This document shows, in pieces, positions 25,690-38,917 of a DNA stretch of 64,000 nt. The notes below the pieces were generated by a model. It was given only the letters and a program-made list of their open reading frames with translations, was not told the DNA's origin and made no database searches. This DNA comes from Torreya grandis (taxonomy: Eukaryota; Streptophyta; Pinopsida; Cupressales; Taxaceae): positions 2,061,501 through 2,125,500 of the forward strand of contig JARHVA010001473.1 in the NCBI GenBank assembly GCA_037957365.1, in the 5' to 3' direction. Each line of letters opens with the position of its first letter. Positions within the stretch are counted from its first letter, which is position 1. Position numbers and translations under genes: made by a program.

Positions 25690-27110
25690 ACATAAAACAA
25701 ACCTAAACTAGGAGGTGATACACCAAGAGTTACTTCCAAACTAGCCTCAACACCATTAATGGATATCCCTAGCATTAGTGTTTCTCATGAAGGAAAATAA
25801 AAACTCAACAAATGAAGGAAGGTGAAGGGAGGGTCAGGTATGACACCACCAAACTCATACACACTTTAAGAGTCTATTGCAACAACATACACTTCGTGAG
25901 ACCTATTAAGAGAGAATTCATTTGTAGCAACACATTCAAGGATTACATGAAAACAAGATGAACTAAATATATACTTGACATTAAAGATGGATCACTTCAA
26001 CACAGTGAAAATGGACTTAGACTATAACTAACTTTTTTCTCATTAGCTTAAGTATAAATCAAGGTACAATTTTGATAGGGCTTCACCATACTAAGAGTTG
26101 GAATCCCCTATAATAGCCAAAATGGCTCATACTTATAGAATTTAGAAGAAGAGAGAGAAGAGAGAAGTTGAAGAGGCAAAAGGAAAAGTGTCATAGGTGA
26201 AAATTAATTACAAGGAATGTGGATGGAATGAAAAATGAATCATGAAATTGAATTACACTTGATCACATACCAAATTAGCCTCCTCTTCCAAGTGTGGCAT
26301 AGAAATCTTCTCAATCACTATTCCTTTATGAAATTTCCTTCATCATGGTTTATTTCAGAATTCCAAGGCATGTTATGGACAAATTTCTCATTTATGATGA
26401 GGAGAGGGAGTTACAAAGATTATTCTACCTACATTGAGAGTTTTCTTCATCATGAAATTCTCATATATAAGCTCATCATCACTTTGTAACTATGATCACT
26501 CTACAATAGGCATTCCTTGACACTTGGCACTATAATATTTCATTCTTCCCCAACTGATCCATACTAGGGATGTTTTTAAACGTGTTAGGACACTTCATAT
26601 ACTTGGATTCATTAGAAACATAATAAAAGGCCACCAAACTTGAGTTTCCACTTTGTTCACTATGTCATTCTAAATGCCAATTTATATAGGCTGTATAGAG
26701 AGAGATGGTAGAGGCACTTGTGAGTATTTATAAGTTCTAAAAATGGCATGGAGTGTTGGCTCAAGTCCCAAGCTACCTCCCAAAGTGATTGACATCTCAT
26801 GGTCATATTTAGGACCTACAAAACAAAAAAATTGTCAAGAAAACCTATTTCTTGCATCACCTATATGGATTCCATACAATAAAATTACATGTATTTTATC
26901 CTCATGGAGTTGGAAAAAACTTATCTGTTATGTTCATGGTCAAATTTGTTCATCTAGATGCACTTTTAGCTTGATTTCTACCATCAAGTCACAAAATAAG
27001 GTTTATACTAATGGAGTCCATAGTTTTGTTGTAGGAGTATATAGCTATACTAATGGAGTCTATAGATTTTTTTATGGCTTAAACATCTCTAAAATACCCC
27101 TATAAGCATG
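25690..27110 (+). pseudogene. Long decayed unidentified protein-coding frame
   Basis: Reading on the plus strand is protein-like for about 1.4 kb, and from about 26160 it stays in a single frame with roughly twenty stops, nearly all explicable as C-to-T changes from R, Q or W codons. Visible blocks include FDRASPY-ELESPI-AKMAHTYRI, a highly basic KKRERREKLKRQKEK helix-like stretch, RHVMDKFLIYDEERELQRL, LGMFLNVLGHFIYLDSLET and LEFPLCSLCHSKC (a Cys/His cluster). No transposon motif that I know is present. It may be an accessory ORF of a conifer transposon or an old host gene copy. I give no function. Confidence 0.45.
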
Positions 27111-30100
27111 AACTAGTCAAAAATGCACATGACCCTTAATTAGGCCTTTAGGCCTAAGAGTTTCCCTCACACATGACTATAACCCTCCTTGTTTAGAGCA
27201 TCATGATTTCTTACAAGACTTATATCAAGATGTTTTATATTTTTTTAGGTATCCTCTAGCTTCTCCAATCATCACTTGGGATTACTTGACCTTTGGTCCC
27301 TCAATTTCACCATTTTGCCTTCAAACTATCTCCTCATTCAAGAGAAAATTGCCCCCACTCTGAAACAAAATTAAGAGGGTATGCACCATTAGTTTTGGAA
27401 AATTGATGATTTTATTACCTTATATGAATCATAAGGGTGATTTTTACCAAATTTCACCCCTTTATTCCAAGTTTAAGACCTCCATATCTTCAAATTTCCA
27501 AGGTAGACTTTATAGGAAAGGCAGTATGCAGGGTAGGCAGGGTTTGGAGATTTTAGGGGTTGATTTGAGCTTGGTTAGGATATATAGGGATTATACATAC
27601 ATGTAAAAACCTATTTAAACCATTTACAAACTTGTTATCCCTTAAAACACTTTTCATGCTCTTGGAAACATGAACTAGGCCACTGCTCATGTGGACTGAG
27701 ATACTTCAAAACCTACCTATAGGTTGGTATCCAAGCTTGGTTTGATGTTTTTGAGCCTTATTTACATGATAATTAGGTCATAATACCATTAAAATTACTT
27801 AATTTCCTCTAGAAGCTTTAAAACTAACATTAATTCCATGTTTAGGTCCTTAACTAGAATACCCTACCTAACTATGACAGTCATGGTTCTACCTCTGTTG
27901 GTGTTGATTGCTCAAAGGTTGTCTTGGAGTTTGAGAAACCATATAAAACCTACCCATATATATAATTACCTTTAAATGGGATAAATTACACTTAAAAAAT
28001 AAATATGATAAGAAAACTCACTATCTTACTTGCCTGGCTATGAGTGTTAATTCCCAGGCATGTGTACGGACATGGTGTGGGCCAAAAAGGTCATCTCATC
28101 CAAGAACACCTTATATCATGATGTAAGTGCTCAATATTTTTATTTGGAACATTTGGGATTATTTACCACTCCTTTTAATAGTATAGGATTGATTCCATGA
28201 AGTGCAAGTTCACTTTTCTATCAGACTCTTGTAGGTATCACTACTTGGATTCAATGATTTTTGGCCATTTTGAAGTTGTCCAAACTCCATCTTCCACTCC
28301 TAATTTTGACATAAAAATTATAACAAGAAATATATGTGGATAAGGATACAAGGTGAACCAATTTGGATATCTTATAACTTCATGTAACCATTTCAAAAAT
28401 ACTTCACAAAAGTGCCTGGTGCACTATTTTAGCCAATTTGGGAACACAACCCCAATTTACTCAACTTTTCAAATGAGTCTTTTTTATGCCTCCAATGACT
28501 AAAAATAAATTAAACATGATTATAATTTCAAATTAAACTTTTTAAAATTAGTGAGAGCACCATGAATACTAAAAACACACACTTTTCCATGACTTCAATA
28601 AGTGCAAGCCATACAAGTGCTATAAGTAGTGTTTTGGTGCAATTTGGTCATATCTTAATTGGATGAGAGTTGAAGAAGTTGTTTGAGGATTCAAGAATTT
28701 ATATTTATCTTTGAACACACTAAATAATGCTCAATAAATCTATAAACCACTTCCTCTTCTCCTATAGCCTGCAAATTGGCTTTCAAGCAAGAAACTTTCT
28801 CTTGATATGAAAATTTGAAGATGATATGACTGATGATTACACCATTTATATAGCCTAATATTATATGAAAATAACATTCCAAAATAACATATCTCCATCC
28901 ATTTTCGAGTTTAAGCAATTTGGACAAATCTAGACCCTGCTTGGTTGCATAGGCAACTTTGAGGACTAAACCTTATTAATGATGGTTCATAATAGAATAA
29001 GCATCAATATGAAAATAAATTTCACTAAATATAATATAACTTAGTATAATAAAATTCCATAGATCCATTCCTCCCAACTTATCTTGTACAGCCTGTGGTG
29101 AGTGAAAGTCTTTAACTAGTTTTGACCCTTCCAAGGAACAATAGAGAAGGAAAGGTGAAATTTGTATTTTTTTAAGATACCAAAGCAATATGATCATATA
29201 AGTGAGTATGGGGAAGATAAATAGACATCCATAAAGTGCATTCACCTGAAAAAATTTGTACAATTCTGTACAAGTGTCTAAAAACTCCTTTTTTCAAGTG
29301 TTTTCTTGATTTTAACTTGCACCTATAGATTTGGTCAGTTAAAAACATTTATTTAAGACCCCTTAGGACACATGGAATGTGAAATAACCATTTTATACTT
29401 GAATAATTCAAAATAAACCCATATAAAGCATTAAACACCCATTTTTGACCTTTGAAAAGACCCAAAGTGACATGGAACACTAATGCAAAGAGTGACCAAG
29501 ACTAATTACATTTATTGGCATCAAATAGCCTATGAAACACTTAATTAAAAGAAATTTACCTATGGGGTTGACTCATTTTGATTGGGGTGTAAAAATGGTC
29601 AATTACCTTTTTTTGTGTCTTATCCCTCTTTTATCACATTGGCCCATTTATGTATATTTGATTATTTTCATACCCATTTCAACCCACATTAGAATTTATT
29701 TAACCTTATTTAATCTAGGTATTATTACATTCATCTATTATAAAAATATAGATGTTAGTCATCCATTTTATGAGAAAATTTCCCTTCATTCTAAGCATTT
29801 ATTTCTATCAGGTCATATTTGCTAACCTACCAAATATATCCTACATGGAATTGGTAGCCCACTGATTCATACCCTATGTTTTTATGGGTCCTTATTTCTT
29901 ATATTTATTTACAATGAATTGAATTACACTTATTGCATTATTCCATGGTTGGCCATTGCGTGTATTATCCTAGATAGACTATATATACAAACTCATCAAT
30001 TATCATTTACATGTTATTAAGAGAATGATGAATCCTCCTAAGTTATTATGTTGTAAATTATTCCTATCTATTTAAAAACATATCAAAGATATTTTACATT

Positions 30101-31344
30101 GATCCAAAATTGATTCTTCACATTCTTCAAGTCTCGTGCCTTCATTATATCTTAATAAAATATTTTCTAAGTAAATTTCCACGTAGTTGCATTAGATTTC
30201 CTAGGAAGAAAAGTTGAAGTCTTTTTGTCAATTACACTTCACTCATATGCATAAGAGATCTACATTGAATTTGATTTTTAACACATGAGATATGTAGTTT
30301 TATCTCTTCAATAGGTTTCCTGAGGCAACTAACCTTGAATAATTTTTTTAATTTATACTTTTGAGGCTAGGTTAAGGAGTAAAAGAGAGACAATATAGTG
30401 CATTTTATTCATCAATTTTTCATAACAATAGAATAACCTTACTCAACATCTAAAAACACACCTAATTATAAAAAAATGAACCTAAAAAAGAGTAGAGGAT
30501 GAATTCTACATTGAACTACACATTTAGTGGTAACAAATGCTATAGATTAAATAACATGCCAAATATAACACGTACAGATTTTATACAACATTGATTTTGA
30601 CCTAGTATAATTAGGTAGTTATATTTCACAGATAATAATATATTCCCATGTAGAGGCCATATCTAGTTATATAAATTCATAATAATACTCAGGTATGTCA
30701 TATTCCATCTTTTTTTATATTTTCATTATTATTTCTTGTTTTAGTTATTATTTTGTTCCATTTATTCATGTTTTTAGTGCATGAGATATGTATAATTATT
30801 ATTTTGGACTACTATATCTTAGATCTCCCTTATGACAATTTTAATTATTAGTGCATGTAGTTATTATCCCTAAGCCATAAATAATGAAACATTTTGGTGA
30901 ACTCTTTCATTCTCTGAAAGCTTACACCTTCTAAAGTTTTACCTCAAAATATGATTTATAATTTTATGGCCAATTTATTATTATTTACATGGATCAAACC
31001 ATATCCTATTACTTCCATTCACCTATTTATTATATCTAGATTTACATCCATTTATTATAAATTGGTGTGTACCTTTTTTCTTTTAATGCATACACCTTAT
31101 AAGATTTTCCCTAGGGTTTGCTTTACATTTCAAATCTGAATTTTAGATTTGATTCTTATCTTTTCTTATTACATTTCTCAATAATTGTCCTTATATTAAT
31201 TCATTTTGTTCATTCTTATATATTATGCCAACTAAGAATCTTATATTAAACATCCTACTATGCAAAGTTATAGATTGAGTGGTGATACTTATGATTTAAT
31301 CTAAATTTCCATTGTTTGCTATTCGTGCTTCATTGAAATCAAAC
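27111..31344. other. Unassigned AT-rich DNA
   Basis: No supportable gene or repeat pair. The open stretches of 78-97 codons within it (28691-29263 minus, 29532-29825 plus) have no recognisable domain. The 5' LTR and leader of element E should lie towards the right end of this stretch, but without a second copy its limits cannot be set. Confidence 0.4.
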
Positions 31345-32285
31345 ATGGCTACTAGTAATATTACTCCTTAAAATATGATTGATGTGAATCTTAAAAATGA
31401 TCCCAATTCTAGTGGTTATACTACGAATCTTGATGATAAATATGCAGATAATGTTTTTGATGATGTTAATTTATGTAGAGTTGTGAGAATTTTAAAAATA
31501 TAAGATATAACTAATAATAATCTTGCATTCTTAGAATTTTTTTTTATTATGTTTAAATCATTACAAAAATTTATTAGGGAAAATTTATGATACTCTAATA
31601 GATCCTTTGAATGGTTATACTCTGCTTAGTAGAGGCTCTACATTTGTATTTGGTGGTGACACTAGTTTTCTTAATCCTTAAATGCCTCATTTTAGTGTTA
31701 TATCTTCTTATATTATTATAAATATTCCTACACAACCTAAGGTTTATATGGAAATACCTACTTCCATTTCAATTAGTAATGTATCATCACAACCTACTTC
31801 TTATTTTTTGTCTCTTGGTCTTGGACATTGTCAAAATGATAATCATGCTTTATTGCTACCAATGTTAATCCTATGAAGGAACCCATTCCTATACATACAC
31901 ATATAAATGTTAATCATGCTTCAAATCATACATATATTAGTGCATATCAAGATACATTAATCCAAAAAAAAATTAAGCTATGAAATTAAAACTCACACAA
32001 CTATCTCAAGCATCTCAAAATCCTATTCATGAGGTTATACCTTATGACATGCTAGAAAACCCTTTGAATATTGACATTCTTATTCATCATTTTCCTCATG
32101 AATTTTTTAGTGCCTAAATTTTACTTATATAATGGAAAGGGTGACCATTCGAATCAAATTAAATATTATTTTTCTTCATGATTTGTTTTTTTCATGATGA
32201 TTTACTTATGACAATTTTTTTTTCTAGAAGTCTCAAAGACTATGCCTTGGATTGGTTCTATGCCCTACCTATGGGCTCAATGTGT
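31345..32285 (+). pseudogene. gag: Decayed gag fragment of element E
   Basis: Remnant of a plus-strand LTR retrotransposon polyprotein. A possible start is the ATG at 31345. The diagnostic part is at 32105-32285: VPKFYLYNGKGDHSNQIKYY, fitting 'PKFxLYDGxGDPxxHLxxF', followed after a frame change by RSLKDYALDWFYALPMGSM, fitting 'LPxSLxGxALxWFxxLPPGSI'. The fragment stops abruptly at 32285, where the LTR of element D begins, so it was cut by that insertion. The rest of E must lie beyond the right end of this window. Confidence 0.7.
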
Positions 32286-33528
32286 TGATTTATGTTTTAT
32301 AAAATTTGTGATTAAATTAAATTAACCTAATAATAAAATTACTAAGTGAAGTAGATGAATAATCTAAATATGCATTAAAACATGAATCTACTTACAAATG
32401 AATAAATATGAGCAACTAGGGCATTGACTAAAAAACATAAAAAGGGAAAGAGAAACTTATCTATTTATAGAGGAAACAAAGCTGTGGATGGATGTGTATG
32501 AATATGAAGTTGACTGAGGTGAATTTTGATCTGAATTTATGACTATAATAATTACCTACAACAAGACCGATGGATTTGGTCTATGATGCCCTATTATGTT
32601 GTCCTTACAAAGTGTTTTTATCTAGGCCATTCTTGAAATAAAAGTGTAAATTGATGGTATATATGGGTTTACCTCTATATATATTTCATCCTATCATGGA
32701 TGTGTAAGCATAAAAATTAATCTATGTTTTAACTTCTCTTCTTCAAAACCTTAGAAAATTATTGCAAATAAACCAAATGGAGATCAAATGTTAAATGGGG
32801 GAAAAATGGGGAAGTGTGAATGATTGAGTTGGCCTCATAACCCCTATGAATTGAACACTCCATACATAACCCCAAAATATGGACCTAAGGCTAATGTATT
32901 TCTCCATCAAATGTGTGTGTGTGTGTCTGACTATATCATATTCCATCTGAATCTAAATTTTATTCACCTAAGCCCTCCTCTTGGTCTAAACATGTAGTCT
33001 AGATGTAATATTATGAAATTCAAATAAAATATAGGTGATGAACTTCTTGTATCATGATTTTTATTTATTATGCTAGTGATATCATAGATAAGTGCTAGAT
33101 GTAAGATGACTTAGGGAACCATTTAATTATAAGAATCCTAAATTTTGATTTAAAAAACTCATTGACGTGCCAACTAACTCAAAGAAGGATAAAATGATCA
33201 TAAAAAGAGACCCAAATGAAACATGTTCTAGAAAAGGTTTGGAAACATTTGCTAGACAAGACCACCCCTTTTAAATAACCTAGTAGAGTAGGATAGTCCA
33301 AATAGAGTGGCCTTGTCTAAAATAAGAAGACACTAGGATAAAAGAAAAAGAGGACCAGGGATACCTATGACTTGGATAAGGAGTGACATAGAAGAATAAA
33401 CATTCAAAAAATATAATTAAATCAATGTGAAAGGATAATAGAATAAATATAGGACTATAAAAATATACATGAAAATGTCATAAAAGACATAATACTTGTG
33501 TTTGCTTAACCAAATTTTGGAGTATACA
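32286..33528 (-). repeat. 3' LTR of element D
   Basis: Bounded by TGATTTAT at the left and GTATACA at the right. In sense it reads TGTATAC...ATAAATCA. Its left end resembles the left end of the C LTR (TGATTTAT, then TTTTAATT-type text). The sequence just inside (TTTTATTCTAGTAATACA) resembles the matching place in C (CTTTATTCTAGTGATGTA). Only one copy is in the window, so the limits rest on these comparisons and on the TG...CA ends. The left 5 bp (TGTGT, 32281-32285) would be the TSD. Confidence 0.65.
32912..32926. repeat. (GT)n microsatellite in the D LTR
   Basis: Seven to eight GT units. Confidence 0.9.
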
Positions 33529-33542
33529 TTTTCTCCCCTTTT
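33529..33542 (-). promoter_or_regulatory. Polypurine tract of element D
   Basis: In sense, AAAAGGGGAGAAAA directly before the LTR. It sets the minus orientation of D. Confidence 0.65.
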
Positions 33543-35585
33543 ATTCTAGTAATACAATAAAATGAAAGTACCATATTAAAAGGAATAAAGTCATAACTAC
33601 ACTTACTTGTGTCACTCGTGCTTACTTGAATATGGATAAGCCATGGGTTCAATTTGATAAAACCATGTGGAGAGAAGATGGTCTATAATATTGTTCTCTT
33701 CTTGGATAGAGAATTAAACCAGACTTTGAGTGATGCTTGTGGAGATGAACTCATAATGTGGTCTATATAATAAATATGAGTAAGTAACTATGGTATGAGG
33801 AGCTAAGCTAAACTTTAACCCAATATTTTTGGTTAGAGATGTACCTATGATTCAAATATTTGTTTAACTTCAGCCCCACACAACTCAATATACTAGGTAC
33901 TGGTGTAAAATTATTTTGCATCAACTTCTACAGATAGCTATAAGATTCATTCTAGTGCAAAACTAGTGCAAATATAATTTGAATTGAGTCTGGTGTACAC
34001 AACATATATATTGGTGTGATTTTACATTATTTTAGTAAAATATGGTGAAAAAATAGGATATTGAGACCATGTGCCATGCATCATGCCCCAAATATGATAA
34101 TTGATAAAATTGAGTCATACAATTTTGAGCTAGAGATTCATAATACTAATTACTAATTTTGTATTTATGTGGACATAAAAAGTGTACTTTCCCCCATTAT
34201 CATAACTTGTGTAAAATAAAATAAGCCAAACTGTACCAAAAATATGAACACATGTTGTGCACATAAACCATTCCTGGTGATATCTATAAAAAATGAGTAA
34301 GATTTTTTATGTCTATCTAAGAAAATGTTGTAACAAACTATGATAACTTGTATCAACATGAAACCATTATTTTGTGTGAATATAGAAAAAAACCCTATTT
34401 GGACACTAGCACCATGAGTTATAGTCTGAATGGAGTGGACTTGTTTACATACAAAATAATAGTGTACTAAATCTAATTGAGCATATTCTAAGTATTGTGT
34501 TATTCTAACAAAATCCAATTTCATAATGCGTAACTATGTATAACTTATCATATACTGTGTCTAGATGATTGTAATGTACTAAGTAAAATATGTGCACTAA
34601 AGAATTTATGTAAGCCACAATTAAATATATTAGGTAGTCTAAAATGTAATCGAAGTCAAATCTTGACATGTAGTAAGTATGTACTAAACTAATTACCCCT
34701 CATGTATCTCAGTTTATAGAAATATTGTTTGTGTATGAACCATTTTGGTGAGAGGGCTCAAACTAGAATAAAGTGATCAAACCAAAAGTTAGTTATGGCT
34801 TATGTTATTATCTTTAGGTATGATTTTATAATGTTTATTATAATTTTTTATTAGTATAGTTAGAGTTGATGTAGTTTATGTAGGCATAACATTAAAGGAA
34901 TTGTTATGGAAAATAAAAGTATAAGTGATTGAGAGAACAAAAAATTTCATGTAATATTATGACATATGTAATAGAAGGATTTCATGAGAATTTTCCATAT
35001 GGAAGAAATAATTTTTGAAATGGAGCTAAAATTTTCAATATATCAGCCATTTAATATGAGGAACCCTAGATTTGGACAAGTCTAGTCCATACTTTAGGAT
35101 TATGGCATATGTATAAATGCATATATAATTTTAAAATTTGATAATTTTCAATTCATTTAAAATTAAAAATAGTAAATTCATAGCTTTGAGTTGAAAAAAT
35201 ACCCCAAAAGGAGTGATTTATTGTATCTAATTTGAGTAGCTAAAGGTGCTCATTCAGGCAAATGAGGAGTTGGACTAGTAAGTACCAAAACTAAATCTTT
35301 GTATTTTTGGTAAATTTCAATTAAGATAATTTTAATTATATTTATTAATATTTGAACTTTGTTTTTTTCCACCACGGCCTTGTCTTGGTTGGGCCAACTA
35401 CATCCATGTCTAGGATGACCCCATCTAAATTACAATGGCCCTGTACTACACTATTGTCTGAATGGCATGACTTTGTTAATTCATGATTAAAATAAAATAA
35501 ATTGTATTTAGATTTAATGTAATTATTTTAAAGTTTATAGGTTACTATTTATAATATAAAGTTTAGTGTTTTTGGTGTTACGTAG
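33543..35585. other. 3' noncoding part of element D
   Basis: No coding trace was identified. The first ~60 bp resemble the internal sequence beside the PPT of element C (36935 onward), indicating related elements. Confidence 0.4.
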
Positions 35586-35592
35586 GAGGATG

Positions 35593-35737
35593 TTCATTGT
35601 AGGGAGATCTATCAAAGCCAAATGATGGAGACTATCCATGCCATCCCACTATTTGATGATGAGATATATATCATGTAGAATGCAATTCAAAGCTATGTTA
35701 GTTGGTTAGAAATAATTCCATATTACGTTTACATGAT
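35593..35737 (+). pseudogene. PMD ORF of element D, part 1 (left of element C)
   Basis: Exon-like piece preceded by GGTGTTACGTAG, a possible 3' splice site. The frame ETIHAIPLFDDE ... SYVSWLEIIPYYVYM has one stop. It runs straight into the ATGAT duplicated by element C and continues in the same frame at 60501 on the other side. It corresponds to the stretch before the 'LITALVERW' block of plant mobile domain proteins. Without the second part it would not be recognisable. Confidence 0.5.
35733..35737. repeat. Target site duplication of element C, left
   Basis: ATGAT, identical to 60496-60500. Confidence 0.93.
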
Positions 35738-36924
35738 TGATTTATTATTTTTGGGGAAATTAGTGTTTAATTCCTAAATAATAAAAGGGTCTGAGTAGGA
35801 GTAAATCAGTAAATAATATTCTAAATTAAAGCTATTGATTTGTGAAATTTAATGACAATTTGACCTTTTCTAAAAATAATAGTGAGTGAAAATAAAACTT
35901 AACTTATTCTATGCTGATCTAACTGAGACATGGTCTATAAATTTATGTGCAAGCCTGGGACATTATCACAAATAGAATCCTAAACTTTGTTTCTTTATTG
36001 GATAAGAGCACTGGAATTGGACACCTTGGTCTCTATTGCTATATTCATTCTTTTGTGCTATTTTCTCGAGGATTTAATCTTTCTAGGTTTTGTTTGCTTG
36101 GTCAGTGTGAGCCTATGTACCAAATTTTAGAGCCTCATTATCAATAGAGCTCCATGTAGGGCTAATTCTTTATGTACTTATAACTTCTATACAATTGAAT
36201 AGAACTTTAGAAAATACAGAAAAGGGGTTAGTGTGTGTAATATGCATTGGATGTGCTTCACACCCCATATGTAGGCATGCTACCTACTTACCAATACTCT
36301 GAGGAGGGATCAAGATATATGTAGTTCTCCTTTTAAGAGTGCTTGGTGCAATAATGAATGAAATGTAGGAAATGCTAAAACTAAGTATGTTTGAGATGAT
36401 AGGGACTGGTGTAAGATCTTGAATTAGATTGAAAGTGTATAAGATGTCTATATGTAAAGAATAGGGAAGATTTATTGAGTGGTCTTGCTTGTATTCTTGC
36501 TTTCTTGAGTGATATTTTCCAACCCTTTCCAAATGCTCTTTGAACAGGCTTATATATGAATCTATTGGTCATGGGTTAAATGAATTTGCATTACATTGAC
36601 ATGATTTAAGATAAGTATCCAAAAGGAAATGACCATTGGGGCCTAAAATGCACTTAGATAATAGCTCCAAAAGTTGGACACCCTAGGGTCTGATGTTAGT
36701 TTCCAAGTTGGGTGCTATTTTCATGAGTTAACGAGGCCTAGGGGGATGGATTAGTCATGAAGAGAGGGTCCTGTCTTATATGGGATAAATTCTAGAAGGC
36801 CACAGATGATTAGGAATCAGTGAAAGTAAGTCTAAGAGGGTCATGAGAGTAAGAAATAGGGACTTAAGGATTAGGTGTCATTATCCATGCTCAAGTTACC
36901 AATTTTTACATTTATATGACTACA
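35738..36924 (-). repeat. 3' LTR of element C
   Basis: Left end TGATTTATT, right end GACTACA; in sense TGTAGTC...AAATCA. It aligns along its length with 59311-60495. Confidence 0.95.
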
Positions 36925-36934
36925 TTCCCCCCAC
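36925..36934 (-). promoter_or_regulatory. Polypurine tract of element C
   Basis: In sense GTGGGGGGAA directly before the 3' LTR. Confidence 0.85.
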
Positions 36935-37183
36935 TTTATTCTAGTGATGTAGCAAAGTGAAATACTAGGATAAAGGAAAATAGAAAGTGTACCTAAACTT
37001 ACTTTCAAAGGTGAAGCCCATGAAGTTTGTGTGACGTTGAGTAATACTAGACAATGTAAAGAGAGCACATTATGTAAGTGTAAATTTGAAAAAGGAGATC
37101 AAAGAGTAGATCAGTTCTTATTATATGCAATATAAAATAAGAACATACAAGGCTAGGTAAGAAAGAGAGAGGATGAGAAAGGA
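36935..37183 (-). other. 3' noncoding segment of C, left of element B
   Basis: Short piece of the C interior between its PPT and the insertion site of B. No coding trace. Confidence 0.7.
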
Positions 37184-37188
37184 ATGAA
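37184..37188. repeat. Target site duplication of element B, left
   Basis: ATGAA, identical to 53972-53976. Confidence 0.95.
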
Positions 37189-38372
37189 TGTGAACTAGGA
37201 ATTTGACTAAGAAGAGGAGATTAGTGTAGTGTTAGTGACAAAATGAACAAAACAAATTGACAAAAAGAGCACACTAAACTAACATCTTCATGCCTAGTTA
37301 CTAGGGTGAGCTTGGTGAAGAAATAAAAATGAAAAAATAACAACTAAAATGCAATAAAACACACATTCCTTACCTTCCTTGATGCTCCAAAAGTATTATT
37401 TGATTGGCTTGCTCAGTTTGTGCTTGTGAAGTCCTCATTAATGGAAGTTTGACTACCTCCATCTCTCCTTGGCACCTTTGGATTTGGATTAGCTTGGCTT
37501 GGAATCAATTTGTCATGGTAACACTAGTTTTCATGAAGATTTTATAACCAATCCTACATTATAGCTTTGCATAAATCAAGATTAAAAATGATGTTCATGG
37601 CCTCTCTATTTATAAATTTTTGAGATTGATCAGAATCGACCTGAACCATCCATCCTGATATGAAGATGTGTGGTTGAGGATTAATTTAATTTTTTGGAAT
37701 TAATTTTATAATTATCATCATCATGACATTAGAAAAAGGGGTAATTATGAGGCATGGAGGGTATTGATGAGGCATGAAGGGCATGAATCTTGATATTTTT
37801 AGCATTTATGGCCTAGGGATGTCTTCCCAAGAAATGAGGTCACTTGATGATGCAGATATTTAATATTCATTTCCAAAAAAAATATTCAAAAAGTTTCCAT
37901 GGAATTCTTGATTAGGATCTAATTTGGTTTAATTAGATCTTAAGCATGTTTAAGCACTTTGTGCATAAATTACTCAAATTGATTAGAATGCCTTGTTATT
38001 GATCCAAAATTTGACTAGATTAGAATTAGAAGGTGATATCAGATGCATTAGATCAATTATCCCATTTAGGATATTATAAATAGTAAATAACAAAGGCATG
38101 TGTCTTGTGCAAGATATTTGATAGGAAAGAGCAATCTAGAGCACCCAAGTGCAAAATTGGCAATTTGACTTGAAATGATCTGATCAAAGTTAGTAGGTCC
38201 ATAAATTGTATTACCCCATTTAATGATACTCTAGCCAAAATTGGCACTTGAATATGTTTAATTCAAAGTTTTTAATGTGATTTAGTGTTTTTAAGCCAAA
38301 TTGTGTAGTTTAGGTGGAAATTGGTCAAAATCTTGGTTGGAGGTTATTGGTGGCCAGATTTAGGTGTCTACA
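37189..38372 (-). repeat. 3' LTR of element B
   Basis: Left end TGTGAACTAGG, right end GGTGTCTACA; in sense TGTAGACACC...TTCACA. Full-length match to 52788-53971. Confidence 0.97.
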
Positions 38373-38383
38373 ATTTACCCCTA
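38373..38383 (-). promoter_or_regulatory. Polypurine tract of element B
   Basis: In sense TAGGGGTAAAT, directly before the 3' LTR. Shorter and less pure than in A or C, probably through decay. Confidence 0.65.
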
Positions 38384-38646
38384 TTTGGAAAGGCATTGTA
38401 AGATATAAGCATAGAAAAATCTTATTAAATAATGAAAAGGTCTTGTATGCCTATAACTGCAATGATGATAAACTAACTACATGATGCCCCCTTAAGGGAA
38501 CGGTTGGCATAAGTAAGTCAACAAATGGTCCCTTAAAAGAAAGAAGTGAAATAAGGGGACCAAAGAAAGGAAAACTGATGGGATGAAAACAAAATGATAT
38601 TGAAAAAGTAGTCAAAATCATTGATAATGCAAGTGGGATGGTGTAC
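38384..38646 (-). other. 3' noncoding part of B, before the stem-loop series
   Basis: No coding trace. It contains short inverted words (CCCTTAAGGG near 38490). Confidence 0.5.
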
Positions 38647-38917
38647 AATGGTTTGTCCAAAGGTGGTTATAAGCATTATACCCCAATAGTGGCAATGCGG
38701 TATGATAACATAATGATTTACCCAAAGGTGGTTATAATCATTGAGAAGATGGATCTGCCCCAATTAGGATAGACAAACAAGATAACAACATGCCCCTATA
38801 TGGGTAGAAAAAGGGAAGTGGTGACAATATAATGATTTTCCCAAAGGTGGTTATAATCATTGAGAAATGTAGGTGGGATGCTGTGCAATGATTTACCCAT
38901 AGGCAGTTATAATCATT
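38647..38917 (-). repeat. Stem-loops 1-4 of B 3' noncoding region
   Basis: Four copies of a 31-nt unit: 7-nt arm, 17-nt middle, 7-nt complementary arm. Left arms start at 38647, 38712, 38831 and 38887, and right arms start exactly 24 nt later each time. Copies 2-4 have arms AATGATT/AATCATT; copy 1 has AATGGTT/AAGCATT with one mismatch. The middle is close to TACCCAAAGGTGGTTAT on the plus strand. The sense strand is the minus strand. Spacing between copies is irregular (65, 119, 56), so this is not a simple tandem array. Confidence 0.85.

Noticed and set aside
28691..29263. Two neighbouring minus-strand ORFs of 78 and 95 codons
   Set aside because: No recognisable domain and no continuity between them; length is not remarkable for DNA this size.
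32281..32285. TGTGT as confirmed TSD of element D
   Set aside because: The right end of D is outside the window, so the duplication cannot be tested. Kept only as an expectation.
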